A DNA stretch of 64,000 bases. Source: Mesorhizobium sp. B2-4-15 (GTDB lineage Bacteria > Pseudomonadota > Alphaproteobacteria > Rhizobiales > Rhizobiaceae). Numbering within the stretch: position 1 is the first letter of the stretch; each line of letters opens with the position of its first letter. The notes under the pieces are model-generated. The model ran no database searches, was not told the origin of the DNA, and worked only from the letters and a program-made list of their open reading frames with translations. The position numbers and the translations under genes were made by a program. The DNA lies in the NCBI RefSeq assembly GCF_006658505.1, contig NZ_VFUZ01000003.1, positions 62,001 to 126,000 on the forward strand, read 5' to 3'. Of this stretch, positions 18,268 to 26,558 are shown in pieces.

Positions 18268-18971
18268 TCCGCAGAGTGCTCATCCTGTGCGCGGTCGCAG
18301 CGCTGTCCGGCTGCGGAACCAACCTCAGGGAGGTCGGCAAGGAACCGGCGCTGTCGCCGGTCGGCTCCGGCATCGATGGCGGCAACACCGGCTCCCTCTA
18401 CAAATACCCGGAGTCGCCACGCGCGCCGGTCAAGAAATTCTCGCTTTGGAACGATCGCCAGAGCCGGCTGTTCACAGACCCCCGGGCGCTGTCGCAGGGC
18501 GACATCCTGACCGTCAAGATCAGCATCAACGACCGCGCCAACTTCAAGAACCAGAACGACAGAAGCCGCACCGCCAACCGCAAGCTCGGTTTCGACATCA
18601 GCGCGCAATGGGACAAGCTCAGCACAGCCGGCAAGGGTTCAGGCGCGCTCAACTCGGCCACGGACACCACTGCTGACGGCGAGATCAAGCGATCGGAAAC
18701 GCTGGAGCTCAATGTCGCGGCCATCGTCACCGACGTCCTGCCCAACGGCAATCTGATGATCACCGGTTCGCAGGAGGTGCGCGTCAACGCCGAACTCAGG
18801 GTGCTGACCATCGCCGGCATCGTGCGGCCGGCCGATATCGGTGCCGAGAACACGATCCCCTACGAGCGCATCGCCGAGGCGCGCATCTCGTACGGCGGAC
18901 GCGGCCGCATCACCGAGATCCAGCAGCCGGCCTACGGCCAGCAGGTTCTCGACCAGGTTCTTCCGTTCTAG
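18264..18971 (+). CDS. flgH: Flagellar L-ring lipoprotein FlgH
   Basis: 235 residues from ATG 18264, overlapping the motE stop. It has a lipoprotein signal ending in the lipobox LSGC (Cys about residue 17). It then has the FlgH core LFTDPRALSQGDILTVKISI and the C-terminal VRPADIGAENTIPYERIAEA. It forms the outer-membrane L ring. The frame stays open upstream but has no homology before this ATG. Confidence 0.95.
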   Translation: MIRRVLILCAVAALSGCGTNLREVGKEPALSPVGSGIDGGNTGSLYKYPESPRAPVKKFSLWNDRQSRLFTDPRALSQGDILTVKISINDRANFKNQNDRSRTANRKLGFDISAQWDKLSTAGKGSGALNSATDTTADGEIKRSETLELNVAAIVTDVLPNGNLMITGSQEVRVNAELRVLTIAGIVRPADIGAENTIPYERIAEARISYGGRGRITEIQQPAYGQQVLDQVLPF

Positions 18972-18986
18972 GGATTGGAGAACAGC

Positions 18987-19481
18987 GTGGCCAATGTCGA
19001 ACAGCTTCAGCCTCGCAAGGGACCTTCCCTTGCCGTCCAGGGCGCCATGCTGCTGGTGGTGACGGCCGCCGCCATCGGCATGGGCTGGCTGTCCGGCGGC
19101 TATCTCAAGGGCGTCGGAGGACCCGAGTCGGTACCGGTCGCGCCGGAGAACGAGGGCAAGGTCGCCCAGCCCGCCGCCGCGCAACAGCCGGGCACGGGGC
19201 CGACGCTCGTGGCACTGGCGCCGATCACCACCAACATCGCCTCGCCCGCCGACACCTGGATCAGGATGGAAGCATCCGTGGTCTATGACGCGCCGCAGCC
19301 GCCGGCGATGGCGGAGGACATCCAGCAGGACCTTCTGGCCTTCGTGCGTACCTTGAAGATGCACCAGATCGAAGGCGCCAGCGGTTACCAGCACCTGAAA
19401 GCCGATCTCGAGGAACGCGCCTCGATCCGCAGTCAGGGCCACGCCAAACAGGTACTCATCAGGACATTGCTGCTCGAATGA
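18987..19481 (+). CDS. fliL: Flagellar basal-body protein FliL
   Basis: 164 residues from GTG 18987 (TTGGAG lies just upstream); a TTG four codons earlier is the alternative. One membrane segment near residues 18-38, then a periplasmic domain ending with HLKADLEERASIRSQGHAKQ and VLIRTLLLE, the FliL C-terminal pattern. FliL surrounds the stators and stabilises the motor. It overlaps fliP by 4 bases. Confidence 0.9.
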   Translation: MANVEQLQPRKGPSLAVQGAMLLVVTAAAIGMGWLSGGYLKGVGGPESVPVAPENEGKVAQPAAAQQPGTGPTLVALAPITTNIASPADTWIRMEASVVYDAPQPPAMAEDIQQDLLAFVRTLKMHQIEGASGYQHLKADLEERASIRSQGHAKQVLIRTLLLE

Positions 19482-20209
19482 GGAAATTCCTTCTTGCCGC
19501 GGCGCTGATCGGCGCTGCCACCTCCGTCGCGGCGGCCCAGCAACTGGACCTTGGCGGCATCGGCAAGGCCGATGGCACCACCGTCGGCTACATCATCCAG
19601 ATGTTCGGCCTGCTGACGGTGCTGTCGGTGGCGCCGGGCCTGCTGATCATGGTGACGAGCTTCACCCGCTTCGTCATCGCTTTCTCGATCCTGCGCGCCG
19701 GCATCGGCCTGCAGTCGACGCCGGCCAACCTCATCCTCATTTCGCTGTCGCTGTTCATGACCTTCTATGTCATGGCGCCGACCTTCGACCAGGCCTGGAA
19801 CACTGGCGTCAAGCCGCTGATGGACAACCAGATCAGCCAGACCGAGGCCTTCGAGAAGATCTCGGATCCGTTCCGAACCTTCATGCTGCACAATGTGCGC
19901 GACAAGGACTTCGACCTTTTCGCCGACCTCGCCCGCGAGCGCGGCCAGACCGTCTCGCGCGACACGGTCGACCTGCGCATCCTGGTGCCGGCCTTCATGA
20001 TCTCCGAGATCCGGCGCGGCTTCGAAATCGGCTTCCTGATCGTGCTGCCATTCCTGGTCATCGACCTGATCGTCGCCACCATCACGATGGCGATGGGCAT
20101 GATGATGCTGCCGCCCACCGTGGTGTCGCTGCCATTCAAGATCCTGTTCTTCGTCCTGATCGACGGCTGGAACCTGCTTGTCGGCAGCCTGGTGCGCTCC
20201 TTCACCTGA
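19478..20209 (+). CDS. fliP: Flagellar export-gate protein FliP
   Basis: 243 residues: a cleavable signal sequence, then four membrane segments with the signature region MVTSFTRFVIAFSILRAGIG. The C-terminal MMMLPPTVVSLPFKILFFVL segment is equally typical. FliP with FliQ and FliR forms the export gate; fliQ is at 35787 and fliR at 51063. No fliO is visible next to it. It is the last gene of the rightward operon before the flagellins. Confidence 0.96.
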   Translation: MRKFLLAAALIGAATSVAAAQQLDLGGIGKADGTTVGYIIQMFGLLTVLSVAPGLLIMVTSFTRFVIAFSILRAGIGLQSTPANLILISLSLFMTFYVMAPTFDQAWNTGVKPLMDNQISQTEAFEKISDPFRTFMLHNVRDKDFDLFADLARERGQTVSRDTVDLRILVPAFMISEIRRGFEIGFLIVLPFLVIDLIVATITMAMGMMMLPPTVVSLPFKILFFVLIDGWNLLVGSLVRSFT

Positions 20210-20238
20210 TCGTTTCCGTCCCACGGCCCCGGCAAAAG

Positions 20239-20268
20239 GCACCGTCTACCGACGAGGGTAGGCGGTGC
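20239..20268 (+). terminator. Hairpin after fliP, possible terminator
   Basis: The arms GCACCGTCTACC (20239-20250) and GGTAGGCGGTGC (20257-20268) pair along 12 positions with one G-U pair and a 6-base loop. It starts 30 bases after the fliP stop. No T-run follows, so it may only attenuate or protect the transcript rather than terminate it. Confidence 0.45.
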
Positions 20269-20461
20269 GGGAACCATCATCGAATTCCCAGATTATTTTC
20301 GATTAACCGTCCGATTTAGGTCTTTGGTAGGAACTCGCCGCCATAGTCGCTCGCAGATGGCGGGTGATCTCTTTCGACGATCATTGGCATGATGCCGCTC
20401 CGTCATACCGGACAAGCCGGTATGTCAAAAAAACACCTGTAAAATCAAGGTATGAGTAGCC
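20269..20461 (+). promoter_or_regulatory. Promoter and leader region of the first flagellin gene
   Basis: An AT-richer stretch at about 20280-20325 (containing CGATTAACCGTCC) probably holds the promoter. An inverted repeat, CATACCGG (20404-20411) and CCGGTATG (20417-20424), lies about 40 bases before the start codon, followed by an A-run and the weak ribosome site AAGG. This is likely in the mRNA leader, where FlbT acts on flagellin messages in Caulobacter; that link is an inference. Confidence 0.45.
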
Positions 20462-21445
20462 ATGTCCAGCATCATGACGAACACCGCCGCGTTGACGGCG
20501 CTGCAGAGCCTCAACGCCACCAGCAAATCCCTCCAGGACACGCAGGCCCGCATCTCGACGGGCTATCGCGTCTCCCAGGCTTCCGACAACGCCGCCTACT
20601 GGTCGATCGCGACCACGATGCGCTCCGACAACCAGGCGATGTCCACCGTTTCGGACTCGCTCGGCCTCGGCGCCTCGAAGGTTGACACCGCCTACACCGG
20701 CATGAACAGCGCGATCACCACCATCAACACGATCCAGCAGAAGCTGACCGCGTCCTACGGCCAGACCGACGCCTCCAAGGAAAAGACTCAGGTCGAAATC
20801 AAGGCGCTTCAGGATCAGTTGAAGGCCTATGCCGACGGCGCCACCTTCTCCGGCACCAACATGCTTTCGCTGTCCACCGCTTCGGGCACGGCGGCCGACG
20901 TGAAGATCGTTTCGGCCTTCAACCGCGACGCCACCGGTGCTGTTTCGATCTCGACGATCGACGTCAACGTGGAAAGCATCAAGCTCTATGACGGCGGCGC
21001 GGCGCCGACGGCCAAGGGCATTCTGGACACGGACCGCCTCGGCGCCACCGGCGCCGCGGTCACAACGGCCTCGGCCCCGACGCTCGGCGCTCCCGCGGCG
21101 GCTACCGACACCTATTCGGTCGCCAGCCTGGCCATCTTCTCGGGTGGCAAGGCCGCCAGCGATAGCCAGATCTCGCAGATGATGACCGTCGTCGACGCCG
21201 CGCTCAAGGACATGACGACCGCAGCCACCAAGCTCGGTGCTGCCAAGAGCTCCATCGACCTGCAGAAGACCTTCACGTCGAGCCTGATGGACTCCATCGA
21301 CCGCGGCGTTGGTCAGCTCGTCGATGCCGACATGAACAAGGAATCGACCCGCCTCCAGGCGCTGCAGGTTCAGCAGCAGCTCGGCGTCCAGGCGCTGTCG
21401 ATCGCCAACGGCTCCTCGCAGTCGATCCTGTCGCTCTTCCGCTAA
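20462..21445 (+). CDS. Flagellin (first copy)
   Basis: 327 residues. The flagellin N domain is SLNATSKSLQDTQARISTGY, then VSQASDNAAYWSIATTMRSD. The C domain ends QVQQQLGVQALSIANGSSQ then SILSLFR. The central ~150 residues are variable and exposed on the filament. It is very close at both ends to the second flagellin downstream, with a different centre. A rhizobial fla number cannot be assigned from sequence alone. It has its own leader and terminator. Confidence 0.95.
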   Translation: MSSIMTNTAALTALQSLNATSKSLQDTQARISTGYRVSQASDNAAYWSIATTMRSDNQAMSTVSDSLGLGASKVDTAYTGMNSAITTINTIQQKLTASYGQTDASKEKTQVEIKALQDQLKAYADGATFSGTNMLSLSTASGTAADVKIVSAFNRDATGAVSISTIDVNVESIKLYDGGAAPTAKGILDTDRLGATGAAVTTASAPTLGAPAAATDTYSVASLAIFSGGKAASDSQISQMMTVVDAALKDMTTAATKLGAAKSSIDLQKTFTSSLMDSIDRGVGQLVDADMNKESTRLQALQVQQQLGVQALSIANGSSQSILSLFR

Positions 21446-21478
21446 TCCACTTCGCTCAACCTAGAGCGCAGTAAACAA

Positions 21479-21514
21479 CGGGCCGCGCCAAAAGCGCGGC
21501 CCGTTTTGCGTTTG
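21479..21514 (+). terminator. Rho-independent terminator after the first flagellin
   Basis: A perfect 10-bp GC stem (CGGGCCGCGC at 21479-21488 and its complement at 21494-21503) with a 5-base loop is followed by TTTTGCGTTT. It lies 34 bases after the stop. The second flagellin has a nearly identical hairpin. Confidence 0.9.
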
Positions 21515-21571
21515 CTCCAGCCCCGCGCAACCCTCGGTCCTTAACCCTCGAAAGCGAGCCTTTAACAGGCC

Positions 21572-21601
21572 GTTAACCATAACGCGCTAGTCATGGTTAA
21601 C
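21572..21601. promoter_or_regulatory. Inverted repeat GTTAACCAT-N12-ATGGTTAAC upstream of the second flagellin
   Basis: Perfect 9-base arms separated by 12 bases, in an AT-rich part of the intergenic region about 125 bases before the start codon. The spacing fits a dimeric regulator site on one DNA face. Rem is the obvious candidate in a rhizobial flagellar cluster, but no binding motif was tested here. Confidence 0.45.
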
Positions 21602-21681
21602 CAATAGCTTACAACGGATTGGCGAATCGGCCGGTGGGCGCGACGGCAATCCATGGGCGGGCGAACGCTCGCGAGGGAAAT

Positions 21682-21704
21682 GCCGGTTTTTGAGAAAGAC
21701 CGGC
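21682..21704 (+). promoter_or_regulatory. Hairpin in the presumed leader of the second flagellin
   Basis: GCCGGTTTTT pairs with AAAGACCGGC across a 3-base loop (10 bp including one G-U). It ends 10 bases before the GGAG ribosome-binding site and 22 bases before the start codon. Its position suits post-transcriptional control, for example by FlbT. No T-run follows, so it is not a terminator. Confidence 0.5.
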
Positions 21705-21726
21705 CTGGGAAGAAGGAGCGAGTTTC

Positions 21727-22797
21727 TTGGCGAGCATCATGACAAACGCTGCGGCGTTGACAGCACTTCAAAGCCTCAACGCCACCAACAAATCGCTTCA
21801 ACAGACACAGGCCCGTATCTCCACCGGTTACAAGGTCTCCGAGGCCTCCGACAACGCCGCCTACTGGTCGATCGCCACGACGATGCGCTCGGACAACCAG
21901 GCACTGTCGACCGTGCAGGACGCGCTCGGCCTCGGCGCCTCGAAGGTCGACACCGCCTACACCGGCATGAACAATGTCCTGACGACGATCGGCCAGATCA
22001 AGACCAAGCTGCTTTCCACTGTCGGCCAGACGGATGCCGCCAAGGCAAAGACGCAGACCGAAATCACGACGCTCCAGGCGCAGATGAAGTCCTTCGCCGA
22101 TGCCGCTACGTTCTCCGGTTCGAATTTCCTTTCGGTGACGTCGAAGCAGGTCGCCGCGCCCAATGACGGCGTGCAGCCCGACGCCAAGATCGTCTCGTCC
22201 TTCAATCGTTCCTCGTCGGGCGCCATCTCGCTTGGAACGATCGACATCGACATCGAGAGCACCAAGCTGTTCGATTCCGGCCTCGCCACCGACGTCAAGA
22301 ACCAAGGCACGCTCGACCGCCAGACCTCGGTCTATTCCACCGCGGCCGCCCAGAGCCAGTACGATACGGCCTATGCCACCGCGATCGCGGGCGGAGCCAC
22401 GGACATCGCCGCAAACACCGCCGGCCAGGCCGCCGTCACCGGTACCCCCGCCAAGATCGACAACGTCTCCGCCTACAATCTCGACATCACGGCGGCCGGC
22501 GTCACCGACGACATCATCACCCAGATGATCGGCAAGATCGACAAGGTGATGAGCCAGTTGACCGACTCAGCCACGATCCTCGGGGCGGCCAAGAGCAGCA
22601 TCGATCTGCAGAAGACCTTCACCCAGAGCCTGATGGATTCCATCGACCGCGGCGTCGGTCAGCTCGTCGATGCCGACATGAACAAGGAATCGACCCGCCT
22701 CCAGGCCCTGCAGGTGCAGCAGCAGCTCGGCATCCAGTCGCTGTCGATAGCCAACAGTTCCTCGCAGTCGATCCTGTCGCTGTTCAAGAATGGCTAG
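21727..22797 (+). CDS. Flagellin (second copy)
   Basis: 356 residues starting from TTG at 21727, with GGAG 8 bases upstream. The start lines up exactly with the first flagellin (MASIMTN against MSSIMTN). N and C domains are almost the same as in the first copy. The centre differs and has an insertion of about 40 residues (Ala/Thr-rich, around residues 200-245). The non-ATG start may lower its output relative to the first copy, which starts with ATG. Confidence 0.95.
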   Translation: MASIMTNAAALTALQSLNATNKSLQQTQARISTGYKVSEASDNAAYWSIATTMRSDNQALSTVQDALGLGASKVDTAYTGMNNVLTTIGQIKTKLLSTVGQTDAAKAKTQTEITTLQAQMKSFADAATFSGSNFLSVTSKQVAAPNDGVQPDAKIVSSFNRSSSGAISLGTIDIDIESTKLFDSGLATDVKNQGTLDRQTSVYSTAAAQSQYDTAYATAIAGGATDIAANTAGQAAVTGTPAKIDNVSAYNLDITAAGVTDDIITQMIGKIDKVMSQLTDSATILGAAKSSIDLQKTFTQSLMDSIDRGVGQLVDADMNKESTRLQALQVQQQLGIQSLSIANSSSQSILSLFKNG

Positions 22798-22837
22798 TTC
22801 CGCCCTAGCTGGCGGATACTCCCATTTCCAATTCAAG

Positions 22838-22870
22838 GGGCCGCGCCGCAAGCGCGGCCCGATTTCATTT
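22838..22870 (+). terminator. Rho-independent terminator after the second flagellin
   Basis: A 9-bp stem, GGGCCGCGC (22838-22846) with GCGCGGCCC (22852-22860), 5-base loop CGCAA, is followed by an interrupted T-rich tail. It has the same stem sequence as the terminator of the first flagellin, as expected if gene and terminator were duplicated together. Confidence 0.85.
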
Positions 22871-22929
22871 TCGCACAAGCTTCGGGGGCTAGTGTTCCGG
22901 CGGACAGTCATGCTGGGAGTCGCTGAATC

Positions 22930-24579
22930 GTGCCGGAACAGATCCAGAGCATCATCTCGAATCTCCGCGGTTTTGGTGTGAGGCGCCTCGCCATGCTGGC
23001 GGGCATCGCCGTTCTGGTGATGGGCGTCATCGGCATCGCCTCGGTCTACCTCAACCGCCCCGCCTACGACACGCTCTATGTCGGGCTCGATCGCTCCGAC
23101 GTGAACCAGATCGGCCTGGTGCTGGGCGAGGCCGGCATCGGCTTCGATGTCGGCGCCGACGGGACCTCCGTGCTGGTGCCGGCCGGCACCACGGCGCAGG
23201 CGCGCATGCTGCTCGCCGAAAAGGGCCTGCCGACCAGCGCCAATGCCGGCTACGAACTGTTCGACAATGTCGGCTCGCTCGGCCTCACCTCCTTCATGCA
23301 GCAGATTACCCGCGTGCGTGCGCTGGAAGGCGAGATCGCCCGCACCATCCAGTCGATATCGGGCATCAAGGCGGCACGTGTCCACATCGTCATGTCCGAG
23401 CGCGCCAATTTCCGCCGCGACGAGCAGCAGCCTTCCGCATCGGTCGTCATCCGCTATGCCGGCATCGATGCCGAGAAAAGCGCCCAGTCGATCCGCCATC
23501 TCGTCGCCGCCGCCGTGCCTGGCCTGTCGGCCGACAAGGTGACGGTGCTCGACTCCAACGGCAACCTGCTGGCCGCCGGGGATGATCCCTCCAACACCAG
23601 TGCCGCCCGTACGCTCGGTGTCGAGCAGACTGTCGAGGCACAGATCGGCGACAATATCCGCCGCGCACTCACCCCCTATCTCGGGCCCGACAACTTCCGC
23701 GCCAGCGTCAAGGCCGAGATCAACACCGACACCCGCCAGACGGAAGAGACCATCTTCGATCCGAATTCCCGCGTCGAGCGCTCGGTGCAATCGGTGCGCG
23801 CCAATGAGAACAACAACCAGAGGCAGGCCTCCACCCCCGCCAGCGTCGAGCAGAACCTGCCCGAGACCCAGGCGACGGCGACCGAAGGCCCGCAATCCTC
23901 CTCGCAGAACGACCGCAAGGAAGAGATCACCAACTACGAGATCAACTCCAAGAAGATCGCCACCGTCTCCAACGGCTACACCGTCACCAAGATGTCGATC
24001 GCCGTCGTCGTCAACCAGGACCGGCTGAAGGCGATCCTGGGCAAGGACGCGACGCCGGACCAGATAGCCAAGCGCGTCGCCGATATCCAGAAGATGGTGG
24101 CATCGGCCACCGGTTTCGACGACAAGCGCGGCGACGTCGTCGACGTCTCGGCGGTCGAGTTCATCGATGGGCTGGACGGCGAGGCGATCCCGCAGGCTGG
24201 AATGCTCGATTCGATCGGTCAGCATGCCGGCACGCTAATCAACGCCGGCGCCTTCATCGTCGTCGTGTTCCTGGTGGCCTTCTTCGGCCTGCGGCCGATG
24301 GCGGCGGCACTGACGGCAAGGGCGACGCCCGCCATAGCGGGGCCCAATTTCGACGAGGTCCAGCGTTCGCTGCCGACACCGGAGGCAGCCGCCGCCGCCG
24401 ACGCAGGTGTCGCCATCGGCGCCTTGCCGGGCGCGCGGCCCGGCGCCACCCCGCTCGATGATCTTCGCCAGAAGATCAGGCCGGCACCGCAGGAGCGGCT
24501 TGCCCGCATGGTCGACATCAACGAGGAGCGCACCGCGCAGATCCTGCGCAAATGGGCGGCCCAGGAAGTCGCGGCGTAA
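22930..24579 (+). CDS. fliF: Flagellar MS-ring protein FliF
   Basis: 549 residues from GTG 22930. Membrane segments lie near residues 20-42 and 435-460. Between them are the ring-building motifs, including ALEGEIARTIQSISGIKAAR and HIVMSERANFRRDEQQPSAS. The C-terminal tail, where FliF binds FliG, ends RKWAAQEVAA. FliF is the inner-membrane base of the motor. In S. meliloti it lies beside visN; here it is 19 kb away, next to the flagellins. Confidence 0.95.
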   Translation: MPEQIQSIISNLRGFGVRRLAMLAGIAVLVMGVIGIASVYLNRPAYDTLYVGLDRSDVNQIGLVLGEAGIGFDVGADGTSVLVPAGTTAQARMLLAEKGLPTSANAGYELFDNVGSLGLTSFMQQITRVRALEGEIARTIQSISGIKAARVHIVMSERANFRRDEQQPSASVVIRYAGIDAEKSAQSIRHLVAAAVPGLSADKVTVLDSNGNLLAAGDDPSNTSAARTLGVEQTVEAQIGDNIRRALTPYLGPDNFRASVKAEINTDTRQTEETIFDPNSRVERSVQSVRANENNNQRQASTPASVEQNLPETQATATEGPQSSSQNDRKEEITNYEINSKKIATVSNGYTVTKMSIAVVVNQDRLKAILGKDATPDQIAKRVADIQKMVASATGFDDKRGDVVDVSAVEFIDGLDGEAIPQAGMLDSIGQHAGTLINAGAFIVVVFLVAFFGLRPMAAALTARATPAIAGPNFDEVQRSLPTPEAAAAADAGVAIGALPGARPGATPLDDLRQKIRPAPQERLARMVDINEERTAQILRKWAAQEVAA

Positions 24580-24582
24580 ACC

Positions 24583-25203
24583 ATGCCCTCCGCAGCCCTT
24601 TTCGATCTTCTCCCCGATTTCGGTCCGCGCGCGCCACGCGTCAGCCAGGCTCAGGCCGCGACCGAGCACAAGCCGGAAGCATCCGAGCCGCAGGCCGATA
24701 TCGGCACGCTGATCGCCGAGGCGGTCGCCCAGGCGGAGGCGACGCTCGCCGAACGGCTCTCGGGCGCCCATGACGCAGCGCTGGAAGCCGAGCGCCAGGC
24801 GCATGCCGAGGAAGCAAGGATCTTTCTCGAGAGCTTCGGCGGCGATATCGGCAAGGCGGTCTCCTCGCGCATCGACGCCATGGAGGCGCGCGTGACGGAT
24901 CTTGTCGCCGCAACGGTCGCCCGCATCATTGGCGGCGTGGTCAGCGACGATCTGCAGCGGCGCTCGCTTGAAGCGCTCGCCAGCGCGGTTCGCGAAGCCG
25001 TCGGCGACGGCGAAGCGGTGCGCGTCGCCGTCCGTGGGCCGCTGTCGCTGTTCGAAACCCTGAAGGCATCGCTTGGCGCCCGCGCTGCACATCTCGACTT
25101 CGTCGAGGCGCCCGGCTTCGACCTGACGGTCACCATTGACGAGGCCGTATTCGAGACACGCATGGCCGAATGGTCGGCAACCCTCTCCGAGGTCCTGTCA
25201 TGA
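24583..25203 (+). CDS. FliH-like export-ATPase regulator
   Basis: 206 residues, 3 bases after fliF and overlapping motB by 4. Residues ~40-90 are an Ala/Glu-rich helix (AEAVAQAEATLAERLSGA). The C-terminal ~100 residues follow the FliH/HrpE pattern (LVAATVARIIGGVVSDDLQR ... VAVRGPLSLFETLKASLG). FliH holds FliI as a stalk. Primary similarity to enterobacterial FliH is weak, so the call rests on architecture, position after fliF and the absence of another FliH. Confidence 0.7.
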   Translation: MPSAALFDLLPDFGPRAPRVSQAQAATEHKPEASEPQADIGTLIAEAVAQAEATLAERLSGAHDAALEAERQAHAEEARIFLESFGGDIGKAVSSRIDAMEARVTDLVAATVARIIGGVVSDDLQRRSLEALASAVREAVGDGEAVRVAVRGPLSLFETLKASLGARAAHLDFVEAPGFDLTVTIDEAVFETRMAEWSATLSEVLS

Positions 25204-26558
25204 GCGTCGCCGAAGCCGATCATGGCAAGCACGAGATCATCATCGTGCGCCGGGGGCATGACGACCATGACGAGGGCCACCATGGCGGCGTCTGGAAGAT
25301 CGCCTTCGCCGACTTCATGACCGCGATGATGTGCTTCTTCCTGGTCATGTGGCTGATCAACGCCGCCAACGAGCAGACCAAGACGGCCGTGGCCAGCTAC
25401 TTCAATCCCGTCAAGCTCGTCGACCGTGAGTCGAGCCGCAAGGGCCTTAAGGATCTCGGCAATGGGCCGCGCTCGGTCGGGCTGACCGCCGACGAGCCGC
25501 AGGACGCGACCATCAAGACCGGGCAGGATGGCATCGGCGCCGCGGGCTCGTCCAACCGCAAGCAGGACAAGCAGCAGGCACAGCAGCCGCAACAGACCGA
25601 CGATCATCTCTTCGCCGACCCTTACGCGGTGCTGTCCGAGATCGCCACCGACACCGGCGTCATGCAGAATGTCAGCCAGAAGGGCGACGGCGGCGCGCAA
25701 AATGCCGGTCCCGCGACCGGCGCCTCCGGCGGCGCGTCCTACCGTGATCCCTTCGAGCCGGATTTCTGGTCGCAGCAGGTCGCCGCGCCCGTCGCCGAGG
25801 CAAGCGCCCAGCGCCCCAGGATCGAGGGCGACCCGCTCAAGCCCGGCGACAAGGCTGCCGAGACACAGGTCGCCAAGGTCAAGGCCGTGCCGCCGGCACC
25901 GCCGGTCGAGGACGCACCGCTCGAGCCCCTGGCACAGGATGACATGGACGCCGCCATGGCCAAGGCCGGCGCAACCAAGGCCAGCGACGCCAAAGCCAGC
26001 GACGCAATGGCGGCCGGTGGCAAGGCGATGGATGCGACCGTCGCGCGGCAAGAGGCTGCAAAGCCCGGGGCCGCGGAAAAGGCACCGACCGCCGCCGCGC
26101 TGAAAGCCGCCGCCGAGGTCAAGCGCCAGCTGGCCGATGCCTTCAAGCCTGGCGACAAGCTGCATGACGGCGTCTCCGTCGAAGCCACCGACAAAGGCAT
26201 CGTCATATCGATCACCGATCAGCTCGACTTCGGCATGTTCGAAATTGGATCGGCGCTGCCGCGCCGCGAGCTGGTGCTGGCGATGGAAAAGATCGGCCGC
26301 ATCGTCAACAGCCAGAAGGGGACGATCAGCATCGATGGCCACACCGATGCGCGGCCCTTCCGCAGCGCCAGCTACGACAATTGGCGGCTATCGACGGCGC
26401 GGGCGCATTCCGCTTACTACATGCTCGTGCGCGGCGGCGTCGACGAACGCCGCATTACCGAGGTTGCCGGCTTCGCGGACCGCCAGCCGAAGGATCCCGC
26501 CGATCCCATGTCGGCGGTCAATCGCCGCATCGAGATCCTGATGGCGACCGGCGGATGA
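25200..26558 (+). CDS. motB: Flagellar motor stator protein MotB
   Basis: 452 residues from ATG 25200. A His/Asp-rich N-terminus is followed by one membrane segment (about residues 36-54) beginning FADFMTAMM, with the proton-carrying aspartate at about residue 38. An OmpA-like peptidoglycan-binding domain occupies ~330-450 (SIDGHTDARPF, VNRRIEILMATGG). The ~250-residue linker is long and Ala/Lys/Asp-rich with short KASDA repeats, a rhizobial feature. It overlaps motC by 4 bases. Confidence 0.95.
   Translation: MSVAEADHGKHEIIIVRRGHDDHDEGHHGGVWKIAFADFMTAMMCFFLVMWLINAANEQTKTAVASYFNPVKLVDRESSRKGLKDLGNGPRSVGLTADEPQDATIKTGQDGIGAAGSSNRKQDKQQAQQPQQTDDHLFADPYAVLSEIATDTGVMQNVSQKGDGGAQNAGPATGASGGASYRDPFEPDFWSQQVAAPVAEASAQRPRIEGDPLKPGDKAAETQVAKVKAVPPAPPVEDAPLEPLAQDDMDAAMAKAGATKASDAKASDAMAAGGKAMDATVARQEAAKPGAAEKAPTAAALKAAAEVKRQLADAFKPGDKLHDGVSVEATDKGIVISITDQLDFGMFEIGSALPRRELVLAMEKIGRIVNSQKGTISIDGHTDARPFRSASYDNWRLSTARAHSAYYMLVRGGVDERRITEVAGFADRQPKDPADPMSAVNRRIEILMATGG

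Noticed and set aside
22567..24225. A 552-codon minus-strand frame opposite fliF
   Set aside because: Asp/Gly/Arg-rich shadow with no domain; fliF is certain.
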